A DNA stretch of 61,924 nucleotides from Desulforhopalus vacuolatus. GTDB taxonomy: Bacteria; Desulfobacterota; Desulfobulbia; Desulfobulbales; Desulfocapsaceae. A model generated the notes under the pieces. The model had not been told where the DNA came from. It saw only the letters and a list, made by a program, of their open reading frames with translations, and ran no database searches. The stretch is taken from contig NZ_JAFFPZ010000019.1 of assembly GCF_016918505.1 (NCBI RefSeq), positions 1 through 61,924 on the forward strand, written 5' to 3'. The position numbers were made by a program, and so were the translations under genes. How positions within the stretch are numbered: position 1 is the stretch's first letter; each line of letters opens with the position of its first letter. Below are positions 31,638 through 40,438 of this stretch, piece by piece.

Positions 31638-34328
31638 ATGCATATTGTAACCACCCATACCGAAGCAGACCTCGACGGCCTGGCCTCCATACTGGCCGCA
31701 GTCCGGCTCTTTCCCGATGCCGTAGCCGCCTTTTCAGGTTCCTGCGATCACAACGTGCACGACTTCCTCGGCTCCGGCTACCTGAACCTGAAAGTACTCT
31801 CCCCACAGGAAGTTGACCGGGAGAAGGTGACCACCCTCACCCTCGTTGACACCCGCATCGCGTCCCGGATAAACCGCTTCAGCACCTGCCTCAACAACCC
31901 CGGACTCACCCTCAATATCTTCGACCACCATCCAGACACCCCAAGTGATCTGCACGGTAACTTCGAGATCATCCGTGAATGCGGGGCCACCACCACCCTG
32001 CTCACCGAACTGCTGCACAAACGCGGCGTCTCCCTCTCTGTGGAGGATGCAACCACCCTCACCCTCGGCATCTATAAAGACACCGGCGGCCTCCGCAACC
32101 GTTCGACCACCCCCGCCGACCTGCGTGCCGCGGCCTGGCTGCTCGAACAGGGAGCTCAGCTCGACGTGGTCAGCCACTACCTCAGCCACGAACTGAACAG
32201 CGCGCAGGTGAAGATCCTTCACGAACTGCTCAGTAATGCCCGCCGCTACACCATTCAGAATGTACCGGTGGTGATTGCCACCAGTGCCTGTGATTATTAT
32301 GTAGACAACTGCTCCCTTGTCGTCCGCCGTCTGCTGGAGATGGAGAACCTCAACGCCATCTTCGCCCTGATCTCCATGGCAGGACGCATCCACCTCATCG
32401 CCCGTAGCCGCACCCCGGACATCAACACCGCCGAGGTTGCGGCAGATTTCGGCGGCGGTGGACACGCCATGGCGGCTTCCGCCACCATCAGCGATATTAC
32501 CCTCATCCAGGCCCAGGAAAAACTGGTCCGCGTTCTCCACGCCCATATCCGCCCGGCGGCGGTGGCTGAGGAGATGATGACCAGCCCGGCGATCACCGTC
32601 TCCCCGAATGACACCATCGACACCGCCCAGAGAATTCTGGTGCGCTATAACATCACGGCTGCTCCCGTACTCTCCGGCCAGGAGACCGTGGGCATCATCA
32701 CCCGGCAGATCCTCGAACGGGCCAGCCAGCACCACCTCGGGGGCCGTCCGGTGAGTGACTACATGAGCAGCGAGTTCGCCACGCTCGGCATCAACGCCAC
32801 CCTCGGCGATATTCAGGGTCTCATCATCGAGAACCGCCAGCGCATCATCCCCATTCTCAACAACGGGAAAGGACTGCTCGGCATCATCACCCGTACCGAC
32901 CTGCTCAACCGCCTCGTCGATAATCCAGCCCTCTCACCAAAGAAACTGCATGGCCCGGAATCAAACAACGCCCTTGAAGGTAACCTCCGCAACCTCAACG
33001 AGATAATCATCGGCGGTCTCAGCCGGTCGATGATCAGGCTGCTGCTCGACATCGGGGAGCTTGCCGATACACTCAAATGCCGGGCCTACGCCGTGGGCGG
33101 CTTCGTCCGCGACCTGCTGCTGCACAGCCCCAACTTCGACCTCGACATTGTGGTGGAAGGCGACGGTATCGAGTTCGCCCACCAGCTTTCTTTGCGTACC
33201 GGCGGCCGCTGCAGCATCCATGAACGCTTCAAAACCGCCGTCGTTCTCCTGCCGCCGAAAATGTCCCAAAATCTGCCGGGAACCCACAAAGATGGCAGTT
33301 TCAAGGTGGATATCGCCACCGCCCGCCTGGAGTATTACGATTCTCCCGCTGCCATGCCGACGGTGGAACTCTCCTCTATCAAGCTGGACCTCTACCGTCG
33401 TGACTTCACCATCAACGCCATGGCTCTTCAGCTCAATCCGGCCCGCTTTGGCGAACTCATCGACTTTTTCCACAGCCAGAGCGACCTCAGGAAGAAGGCC
33501 ATCAAGACCCTGCACAACCTCAGCTTTGTGGAAGATCCCAGCCGTATCTTTCGCGCCATCCGCTTTGAGAAACGCATGGACTTCACCATCTCACCTCACA
33601 CCCGCCACCTGATTCGCAACGCCGTAGAGATGGGCTTTTTTGGCAAGACGAACGATACCCGCTACGCCACCGAGCTGAAGATTATCCTTGAAGAGGACAA
33701 TCCGCTTCCGGCGCTGGAACGGCTCGGCGAGTTTGATCTCTACTGCTTCATCTGGCCTGATCTCAAGCCGTATTGCCGCATTGACCGACACTTCAGGCAC
33801 ATTCTCTGTATGGCCAGGGAAACCATCTCCTGGCACAGCCTGCTCTTTCGCAAAGAAGCCTGTTGCCGCTGGCAGGTGTATCTGCTGGTTATCATGAGCC
33901 GTTCACCGCTCCCCATTCTCGGCAGCTACTGCGACCGCTTCAGCGAGAGTCCGAAAAACCGCGAATTTCTCCTCACCCAAAAAGAGCTGATGGACAGTCG
34001 GGTCAACCGCCTGCGCGAGTGTCGTGATCTGAAAAACAGCGATATCGTCCGCATCCTTGACGGGATTGAAATCGAGGGATTGCTGGCAATGAGAGCGGTC
34101 ACCCGCAAAAGCCGGGTCCTTGAGGCGATCAGCTTCTACATCCGAGACCTGCGCTGGGTGCGTCCACTGCTCAACGGGAATGATCTCATCGCCCTAGGCC
34201 TCAAACCCGGGCCCGGCTTCAAAAAGGTACTCGACACCCTGACCATTGCCCGCCTCGACGGCCTCACCTCTACCCCCAACGACGAGGAGGAGCTGGTGCG
34301 CAGACAATTCCTTCCCCCTCTTTCCTGA
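31638..34328 (+). CDS. DHH - CBS pair - tRNA nucleotidyltransferase fusion (A- or CC-adding type)
   Basis: 896 aa. Order: DHH phosphoesterase (THTEADLDG at 7-14, DHH at 96-98), DHHA1 end GGGGHAMAAS near 271, two CBS domains (about 310-430), then a class II poly(A)/CCA polymerase head (VGGFVRDLLL near 488, catalytic FDLDIVVEGDG near 500), RNA-binding neck (EDPSRIFRAIRFEKR) and a C-terminal helical region. The same layout is known for the A-adding enzyme of Aquifex and for deltaproteobacterial homologues that split CCA addition between two proteins. Role inferred: tRNA 3'-end synthesis or repair, with the DHH part perhaps acting on oligonucleotides and the CBS pair sensing adenylates. Start ATG without a clear ribosome site. 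Confidence 0.9.
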   Translation: MHIVTTHTEADLDGLASILAAVRLFPDAVAAFSGSCDHNVHDFLGSGYLNLKVLSPQEVDREKVTTLTLVDTRIASRINRFSTCLNNPGLTLNIFDHHPDTPSDLHGNFEIIRECGATTTLLTELLHKRGVSLSVEDATTLTLGIYKDTGGLRNRSTTPADLRAAAWLLEQGAQLDVVSHYLSHELNSAQVKILHELLSNARRYTIQNVPVVIATSACDYYVDNCSLVVRRLLEMENLNAIFALISMAGRIHLIARSRTPDINTAEVAADFGGGGHAMAASATISDITLIQAQEKLVRVLHAHIRPAAVAEEMMTSPAITVSPNDTIDTAQRILVRYNITAAPVLSGQETVGIITRQILERASQHHLGGRPVSDYMSSEFATLGINATLGDIQGLIIENRQRIIPILNNGKGLLGIITRTDLLNRLVDNPALSPKKLHGPESNNALEGNLRNLNEIIIGGLSRSMIRLLLDIGELADTLKCRAYAVGGFVRDLLLHSPNFDLDIVVEGDGIEFAHQLSLRTGGRCSIHERFKTAVVLLPPKMSQNLPGTHKDGSFKVDIATARLEYYDSPAAMPTVELSSIKLDLYRRDFTINAMALQLNPARFGELIDFFHSQSDLRKKAIKTLHNLSFVEDPSRIFRAIRFEKRMDFTISPHTRHLIRNAVEMGFFGKTNDTRYATELKIILEEDNPLPALERLGEFDLYCFIWPDLKPYCRIDRHFRHILCMARETISWHSLLFRKEACCRWQVYLLVIMSRSPLPILGSYCDRFSESPKNREFLLTQKELMDSRVNRLRECRDLKNSDIVRILDGIEIEGLLAMRAVTRKSRVLEAISFYIRDLRWVRPLLNGNDLIALGLKPGPGFKKVLDTLTIARLDGLTSTPNDEEELVRRQFLPPLS

Positions 34329-34374
34329 TCCAATTCTCACATCTTGACGCATCGCCAGAGCGGTTTACCGTATT

Positions 34375-34461
34375 GCAGGAAAGAAAGGAGACAGGAGAAG
34401 GGAGAAAGGAGACAGGAAAAAGCAAAAGACGGAACAGCGAAAAACTTTTTGCCAACGAATA
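34375..34461. repeat. Mosaic repeat island K, left part
   Basis: GGAGACAGGAGAAGGG heptamers, then AAAAGACGGAACAGCG and CCAACGAATA. It is cut at the TA of CCAACGAATA by the IS630 element, and the sequence resumes at 35579. Confidence 0.88.
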
Positions 34462-35578
34462 ATACCATTTCCATTTTGTATTGACCAGGAATAACAAATG
34501 TATTATACATCTCTTATGACAATAACAAAATACAACCTGCAGGATTACGATTTTGTAGGCCTTTCCCACAGAGAAACTAAACCAAGGACTCGTATTCGTC
34601 TTTTGATTCTTGCTCATTTAAAAGACGGAAAAACACAAGAACAAACAGCCAATTCTTTGAAAACAAGTCCTTCCACTGTGAAGCTTACTTATAAAAGATT
34701 TAAAAAAAATGGCATCTCGGGATTAGATGACCTACCTAAAAAAGGAGCAAATTTTAAGCTTCCAAAAGATCAACATGAAAAATTCAAAAAGTACATACTT
34801 GAAAGACAAAAAAAACGTGAAGGTGGTCGCCTGACAGGCTACGAAATTCGGGATATTATTAAGGATAACTGGAACGTTACTTATAGTTTAGCTGGAGTAT
34901 ATCGACTCCTTCATTACCTTGGGTTGTCATGTATCAGCAGTCGCTCCAAACATCCCAAGCAAGACGAAGAGGCTCAAGAAAACTTTAAAAAAAAATTGTT
35001 GAGTTGATCAGTGAAGCTTTGCCTACCAGTGTTAATCTTTCCACTGTCGATATTTGGTTTCAAGATGAGACTCGAGTGGGGCAGCAAGGCGATATTACCA
35101 GGGTTTGGGCTCTAACAGGAAGTCGCCCTCGAGCTATTCGCCAACAACAATTCAAACATGCTTATATTTTTGGTGCCGTGTGTCCAAGTCGAGATCAAGC
35201 CGTAGGATTAGTTCTTCCTTGTGCTAATATGGTAGCGATGAAGCTCCATCTGGAAGAAATTTCAAAAAATGTACCTGAAGGTCACCACGCGTTGTTAATA
35301 GTAGATGGCGCTGGATGGCATCAGGAATATTTAAACCTTGATAATGTAACTCTGTTAAAGTTGCCTCCTTACTCACCAGAATTAAATCCAGTAGAACAAA
35401 TTTGGCAATGGCTGAAACAAAAATGGTTATCTAATCGAGTCTATGATTCTTATGAACACATAGTCGATGCCTCTTGTGACGCATGGAATAAAATGGTAGC
35501 AATTCCCGGAATTATTAATAGCATCTGTAGCCGGGATTGGGCCTCCTTAAATAGGGTTAAAACTTAGTAGGAATGGTA
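34462..35578 (+). mobile_element. Complete IS630-family element
   Basis: 1117 bp bounded by TA at 34460-34461 and 35579-35580. The ends are inverted: ATACCATTTCC at the left, and the complement of the right end reads TACCATTCC. Removing it with one TA restores the unbroken island module CCAACGAATAAAAGCTCG seen elsewhere. This is the duplication rule of IS630/Tc1-mariner. Confidence 0.93.
34498..35567 (+). CDS. IS630 transposase, two frames joined by predicted -1 frameshift
   Basis: Frame one (34498-35007, 169 aa) holds the helix-turn-helix half (TQEQTANSLKTSPSTVKLTYK). Frame two (35004-35567) holds the DDE catalytic half: FQDETRVGQQ, LLIVDGAGWHQ and LPPYSPELNPVEQIW, giving the D, D and E. 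A run of nine A at 34987-34995 is the slippery site; a -1 shift gives one product of about 356 aa, as known for many IS630 members. Both frames are intact, so it may be active. Confidence 0.88.
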
Positions 35579-36165
35579 TAAAAGCTCGAATAAGGCGAAT
35601 AAAGGCGAAAAATATTTAAGGACAAAGATTTTATTTAATTAAGGCGGGCAGGACAGGGAAAGGCAAAAGACAAGACAACAGATTTTTTTGCCAACGAATA
35701 AAAACTCGAATAATACGAATAGGGCAAAAGACAATTTTTTACCACGGAAAACACGGAAGGACACGGAAGACAGGAGAAAGGCAAAAGTATTTGAGAACAA
35801 AAATTTTTAAAACTCAACAGGGAATTGCTGTTGTTCTGTCTTTGCGTCCTTCGCGGTAAAATTCTTTATCTTTTTCATAGCTTTTTAAGAAGTTATGCTT
35901 TTGTCTAAAAAGTCTTTATTCGCCTTATTCGAGCAGTTATTCGTTGGCAAAAAAATCTTTTCGCTGTTCCGTTTTTCTTAGTGTCCTTCGCAGTAAAAAA
36001 GTCTTACCGTTTTTCGCCCTTATTCGCATGATTAGAGCTTTTATTCGTTGGCAAAAAATCTTTTCGCTGTTCCGTTTTTCTTTGCGTTCTTAGCGTCCTT
36101 CGCGGTAAAAATAGCCTTTCCGCTTTTCGCCTTTTTTTCGCTGTTCCATCTTTCACAAAACAACC
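35579..36165. repeat. Mosaic repeat island K, right part
   Basis: Continues the interrupted left-arm module (AAAGCTCGAATAAGGCG), then a CACGGAAAACACGG block and right-arm blocks with TTATTCGTTGGC twice and TTCGCGGT three times. It ends in TTTTTTCGCTGTTCCATC, 30 bp before the M50 gene. Confidence 0.85.
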
Positions 36166-36196
36166 AACAACCCCAGGTACAGGACATCACTAAAAT

Positions 36197-36835
36197 ATGA
36201 ATTTTCCCTCTTTCGACATACAACAGCTCCTTATCAGCATTCCGCCGCTGCTCTTCGCCCTCACCCTGCATGAAGTAGCCCACGGCGTGGCAGCCCTGCA
36301 TTTCGGTGATCCCACAGCGAAGAATGCCGGACGACTCTCCCTCAATCCACTGCGCCACCTTGATCCCCTTGGCACCCTCGCTCTACTTTTCGTCCATTTT
36401 GGCTGGGCCAAACCGGTCCCTGTCAATCCACGCTACTTCAAGGACCCGCTGAAAGATATGCTGTGGGTGGCTCTTGCCGGCCCCGTAACCAACCTGCTGC
36501 TGGCCATCATCAGCCTGATTCTCTTAAAATTTATGGTTGTCTTCAACGGCAGCATCCCGCAGAGCATCCTCATTCCCCTTGCGAGTATGCTCCAGATCAG
36601 CTTCATGATGAATGTCATGCTCTGCATCTTCAACTTTCTGCCAATTCCCCCACTCGACGGCAGTCGCATCCTTGCGGGAATCCTGCCGAGAGAGGCCGCA
36701 ATGAAATATCTGCACTATGAACGGTATGGCATGCTCATCCTGCTGGCACTGATGATCACCGGTGTCTTCGGCGTCATACTCCAGCCCATCCTCATTGCCG
36801 CGCAAAACATGCTCATTTTCGTCATCAACTTTTAA
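36197..36835 (+). CDS. Site-2 protease-like M50 metallopeptidase (YwhC/Rip-like)
   Basis: 212 aa membrane zinc protease. HEVAH (H25, E26, H29) lies in the first membrane helix, and the third ligand motif is PIPPLDGSRIL near residue 151; four hydrophobic segments in total. This short form lacks PDZ and CBS domains. Family members cut membrane-bound substrates, but no substrate is suggested by the neighbours. Solitary gene between repeat islands. Weak ribosome site (AGGACATC). Confidence 0.9.
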   Translation: MNFPSFDIQQLLISIPPLLFALTLHEVAHGVAALHFGDPTAKNAGRLSLNPLRHLDPLGTLALLFVHFGWAKPVPVNPRYFKDPLKDMLWVALAGPVTNLLLAIISLILLKFMVVFNGSIPQSILIPLASMLQISFMMNVMLCIFNFLPIPPLDGSRILAGILPREAAMKYLHYERYGMLILLALMITGVFGVILQPILIAAQNMLIFVINF

Positions 36836-36837
36836 CG

Positions 36838-37330
36838 ACAGGAGACGGGAGAAAGGAAAAAGCAACAGCGAAAAACTTTTTGCCAACGAATAAAAGCTCG
36901 AATAATGCGAATAGGGCAAAAGACAATTTTTTACCACGGAAAACATGGAAGGACACGAAGAAGGAGACGGAAGACAGGAGAAAGGGAAAAGCATTTGAGA
37001 ACAAAAATTTTTAAAACTCAACAAGGAATTGCTGTTGTTCTGTCTTTACTCTTCGTGTCCTTCGCGGTAAAATTCTTTATCTTTTTCATAGCTTTTTAAG
37101 AAGTTATGCTTTTGTCTAAAAAGTCTTTATTCGCCTTATTCGAGCAGTTATTCGTTGGCAAAAATCTTTTAGCTGTTCCGTCTTTCGCTTTTCCCCTGCC
37201 TCCTGCCTCCCTTTTTGCCTTTTTAGATGATTAATAATTCGTGTTTATTCGTGTCCATTCGTGGTTCCTTTTGTTTCTGCCTTTCGCTTTTCCCTTTCTC
37301 CCGTCTCCCTTTCTCCCGTCTCCCAGGCAG
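36838..37330. repeat. Mosaic repeat island L
   Basis: Starts three bases after the M50 stop with AGGAGACGGGAGAAAGG. It then carries AACAGCG, CCAACGAATAAAAGC, a CACGGAAAACATGG block, a centre, TTATTCGTTGGC and ATTCGTGTCCATTCGTGG. It ends CCCGTCTCCC at 37325, just before the acyl-CoA synthetase stop. A good dyad. Confidence 0.9.
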
Positions 37331-37332
37331 TT

Positions 37333-39030
37333 TCACCCCTGCTCTTCCCGACGCATAGTCATATCGTCGTAAAGGTAACGCTTAATCTTCATCGTAGCCG
37401 TCTTTATAAAGGGTTCGCTCTTTTCATAAATATGCACCAGGTGAGACGTTCTCGAAAGCTGCTCATTCACCTCACGACGAAGCGTTTCCAACCCCTTCTT
37501 CACCAAAGCACGCTGCTCCTCTCCACTCATCCCCGGATGCTCACTCTCAAGCTGCTCATAGTCCGGGAAGGCCCACGCCTCCAGCTGTCCCTCATGCTCC
37601 AACACAAGGACCTCCGCCACCAGTGAAAAGGTTTCAATCTTGTGCTCAATGGCCTCAGGATAGACATTTTCGCCGTTGGGCATAACAATCACATTCTTCA
37701 ACCGGCCGGTAACATAGAGATTGCCTTTCTCGTCAAATCTTCCCACATCTCCAGTGCGAAGCCAGCCATCAGGCAACGCTTCTCTGCTGCTTTCAAGGTC
37801 ATCGTAATACCCCTGCATCACGTTCTCCCCACGCGCCATGATTTCGCCAATGCCGGTCTGCGGGCTGGCATTCTCAATGCGCACCTCCACACCGGGAATG
37901 GGACGGCCGGTCGAGCCAACCCCGATGGCCGGATCAAAAAGTGGCCCACCCGCAATAAGTGGAGCGGCTTCGGTCATGCCATAACCGATCAGATAGGGAA
38001 AATTTGCCTCGTAGAAGAACTTCTCCACGTCCGGATTCATCTTCGCCCCTCCCACCCCCATGAAAACGAGTTTGCCGCCAAAAAAGGCAAGTATCTTTTT
38101 GCCGATCCTGCGGGAAATCATCCGTCGCAACATGCCGATGCTGCAGGCAAGGCGCATCAGCCCCTTCTCCATCTCCGGCTGCACCTTCTTTTTATAAATC
38201 TTTTCCAGTATCAGCGGTACGGCGAAGATCACCGTCGGCTTCTCATAACGGCAGAGCTTCTGCAACACCGCCGGGGTGGGCAGTTTATCGATATAGGCAA
38301 CCCGCGCGCCAAAGATCATCGGCAGAAGAAAGCCGCAGGTAAACTCGTAGGTGTGTGACATCGGCAGGATGGAAAGCCAGGTAGAGCGCTCCGGCAGTAT
38401 CGCAAGGCCCGAAGCCGAACAGGCATTCATGGTGAAATTGCGATGCGTGAGCATGACTGCCTTGGAATATCCCGAAGTGCCGGAGGTATAGATGATGGAG
38501 GCCACATCTTCCTCCTCCACCGGCGGGAAATCGGTCTTTTCCCCCTTGAACGTGGCGAGCGCCTCGCTGACATATTCAGAGAACGGGATAGTTTTCAGCG
38601 TCTCCAGCTTCTCCCGGAAATCATCGAAGGTAAAGACTGGCCCGTGCAGATTCTCGGCTATGGAGATCAGCTTGTCAAACTGCCGCCGGGTGGTGAACAC
38701 CGCCTTCACCTTCATCTCCTGCAGGATATGCTGCACATCCCCTTCCGGCATCTCCGGCAGAACAGGTACGGCAATCGCCCCGAGCCGGACAATGGCCAGC
38801 CAGGCAAGCCCCCACGAGGGAGAGTTTTCAGCAAGAATGGCGAGACGGTCACCCTTCTTCACACCCTCCTGCTGCAGGCGTGAGGCCACCGCCATCACCC
38901 GCTGGTGCAGCTCTTCGTAGCTCCATGACGTCCCCATCGCCATTCCCAGCGACGGAGCCGTTTTGAACTTTGCGCAACAGGCGTCAAACAGTACGTTCAA
39001 GGTCTGCGCACCCTCTGAAAAGACTCTCAT
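37333..39030 (-). CDS. AMP-dependent acyl-CoA/acyl-ACP synthetase
   Basis: 565 aa adenylate-forming enzyme that activates a carboxylic (probably long-chain fatty) acid. Core motifs: IIYTSGTSGYSKAVMLTH (ATP-binding), PMSHTYEFTCG, GYGMTEAAPLI, GWLRTGDVGRFDEKG, and a C-terminal catalytic Lys in TATMKIKRYLY. ATG 39030 follows GGAGAAGC; the frame goes ten codons further without support. Solitary. Substrate length and whether CoA or ACP is the acceptor are not decided by sequence. Confidence 0.9.
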   Translation of the reverse strand: MRVFSEGAQTLNVLFDACCAKFKTAPSLGMAMGTSWSYEELHQRVMAVASRLQQEGVKKGDRLAILAENSPSWGLAWLAIVRLGAIAVPVLPEMPEGDVQHILQEMKVKAVFTTRRQFDKLISIAENLHGPVFTFDDFREKLETLKTIPFSEYVSEALATFKGEKTDFPPVEEEDVASIIYTSGTSGYSKAVMLTHRNFTMNACSASGLAILPERSTWLSILPMSHTYEFTCGFLLPMIFGARVAYIDKLPTPAVLQKLCRYEKPTVIFAVPLILEKIYKKKVQPEMEKGLMRLACSIGMLRRMISRRIGKKILAFFGGKLVFMGVGGAKMNPDVEKFFYEANFPYLIGYGMTEAAPLIAGGPLFDPAIGVGSTGRPIPGVEVRIENASPQTGIGEIMARGENVMQGYYDDLESSREALPDGWLRTGDVGRFDEKGNLYVTGRLKNVIVMPNGENVYPEAIEHKIETFSLVAEVLVLEHEGQLEAWAFPDYEQLESEHPGMSGEEQRALVKKGLETLRREVNEQLSRTSHLVHIYEKSEPFIKTATMKIKRYLYDDMTMRREEQG

Positions 39031-39119
39031 TGCTTCTCCATATATTTTTTGTTCTGGCAAAAAAGCCCCTCTTCGGAGCGTTTCGAAAAATATATTATAC
39101 CTGACAGAAAAAATCTTTC

Positions 39120-39585
39120 ATAATCAACTGGTTACTGAAAGGAAAAAAAGAAGAGAGACAGGAAAAGGCAAAAAACGGTAAAACATTTTTACCGCGAAGA
39201 ACGCGAAGAAACGCGAAGAAAGGCAAAAGCATTTAATAACAAAGATTTTTTAAATTTAAAGCGGGAAAAACAGGAGAAGGGAGGCAGCAGAAAGGAAACA
39301 GCAAAAGGTCTTTGTAGAGACGACCAATTTGGGCGTCTTAAGCACAACGGGTGTCTGCAGCAATACAAGCGTTTCATACCACAACGAACATCATCAGGTT
39401 TTGTTGCCCTGCTTTTCGGAAAAAAGAAGAACAGAAAAAAGCCCTTATTCGCATAATTAGAGCTTTTATTCGTTGGCAAAAAAGTCCTTCCGCAGTCCAA
39501 TCCTTTGCCCTTCCTGCTTTAATCCCAAAAATCTTTTTAGCCTTTCTTCGCGTCCCTTAGCGTTCTTCGCGGTAAAAATCGCCTT
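39120..39585. repeat. Mosaic repeat island M, first part
   Basis: AGAGAGACAGG, ACCGCGAAGAACGCGAAG, then an unrelated stretch (39310-39425), then right-arm blocks with TTATTCGTTGGC and TTCTTCGCGGT. It ends in the gene remnant at 39590. Confidence 0.75.
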
Positions 39586-39589
39586 ACCG

Positions 39590-39714
39590 CGAGTCCTGGG
39601 TCGCAGCGGCCTTGTATGCCGAATCCGATTCAAGTTTCCCGGATATGATAGAATGTTCTTGGGATCTTTTGCAATACATGCATGCCAAACCCGCCAGAGA
39701 AAGACTCATCAGTA
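39590..39714 (+). pseudogene. Remnant of a lost gene, copy 1
   Basis: Reads ESWVAAALYAESDSSFP, then DMIECSWDLLQYMHAKPA and ends about ERLISSN. The same stretch occurs at 40007-40070 and, interrupted by a MITE, at 44060-44298. It is flanked on both sides by repeat modules, so it was copied or left behind without its 5' part. Confidence 0.75.
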
Positions 39715-39719
39715 GTAAT

Positions 39720-40000
39720 TTTCCGTGTTTTTCCGTGTGTTCCGTGGGCAGATAGCCGTTAATCCTTTTTTCCGTTGAACAACAAAAAACATTTTTCCCA
39801 CGGAACACACGGAACACACGGAACACACGGAAATGTAAAAGCATTTCAATCCTTTTTTCCGTACTCTTCCGTGTGTTCCGTTGGCAAAAAATCTTTCCGC
39901 AGTCCAGTCTTTTGCCTTTCCCGTTTTTCCGCTTCAATTCAAAAAAAATCTTTTAAGCCTTCCTTCGCGTCCCTTCGCGTCCTTCGCGGTAAAAATCGCC
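39720..40000. repeat. Mosaic repeat island M, second part
   Basis: Built on the CACGGAACA module: ACACACGGAACACACGG with a 9-bp period at 39795-39830, opposed by CCGTGTTTTTCCGTGTG at 39720-39745 and CCGTGTGTTCCGTTGG near 39870. TTCGCGTCCTTCGCGGT follows at the right end. Confidence 0.8.
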
Positions 40001-40006
40001 TTACCG

Positions 40007-40070
40007 CGAGTCCTGGGTCGCAGCGGCCTTGTATGCCGAATCCGATTAAAGTTTCCCGGATATGATAGAA
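40007..40070 (+). pseudogene. Remnant of a lost gene, copy 2
   Basis: 64 bp nearly identical to the copy at 39594-39655 (GAGTCCTGGGTCGCAGC and onward, to GGATATGATAGAA). An A in place of C destroys one codon match. It abuts the next gene, so that gene's upstream region was rebuilt by recombination at this repeat. Confidence 0.7.
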
Positions 40071-40108
40071 GGTTTAAACATCGTTGGGATCAACCCTATG
40101 CCGGGTTT

Positions 40109-40438
40109 GTGCCGGGAGACAAAGGGCCTGTTGGGAAATGTTCTTGTAAGATTACGCAGGATATTGCAGAATTGGCCTTGAATGAAGGAATTCCTCTTCC
40201 GGTGGATAAGGCCCGGGGGGAGACATTCCCCAAAAAAATTTATTGCGTGCATGCAGGGGTTATTTATGAGGCCGTACCGACGATGCCGGGGGTCTCGTAT
40301 CATGGATACCCCTGGCGTGGTGATCTCAAGGGCAGGGCCTCGATTCCGCGCAGGATTATGCGAGAGCTGCGGGAACTGGCTGAGAAACAAGGATTTTTAG
40401 AGGAATTCAGGTCATGGGAAAAGAAATACGCACGATAA
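40109..40438 (+). CDS. Small conserved-looking protein paired with M78 peptidase, unknown
   Basis: The frame is open from 39881, but its first ~65 codons are repeat and remnant sequence. The first start-like codon in unique sequence is GTG 40109, giving 109 aa; the original N-terminus may be lost. It has KGPVGKCSCKI, an HAGVIYEAVPTMPGVSYHGY stretch and a charged, helical C-terminus (RIMRELRELAEKQGFLEEF). It overlaps the next gene by 25 bases, so the two are coupled. Toxin, antitoxin or substrate of the peptidase are all possible; I do not recognise a family. Confidence 0.55.
   Translation: MPGDKGPVGKCSCKITQDIAELALNEGIPLPVDKARGETFPKKIYCVHAGVIYEAVPTMPGVSYHGYPWRGDLKGRASIPRRIMRELRELAEKQGFLEEFRSWEKKYAR

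Noticed and set aside
31621-32735. Minus-strand frames opposite the tRNA nucleotidyltransferase fusion
   Set aside because: Shadows of a GC-rich gene. Only the plus strand gives DHH, CBS and polymerase motifs.
34498-35567. Frameshift as sign of a dead IS630 transposase
   Set aside because: The overlap lies on a nine-A run in the normal place for programmed -1 slippage, and both halves are otherwise complete.
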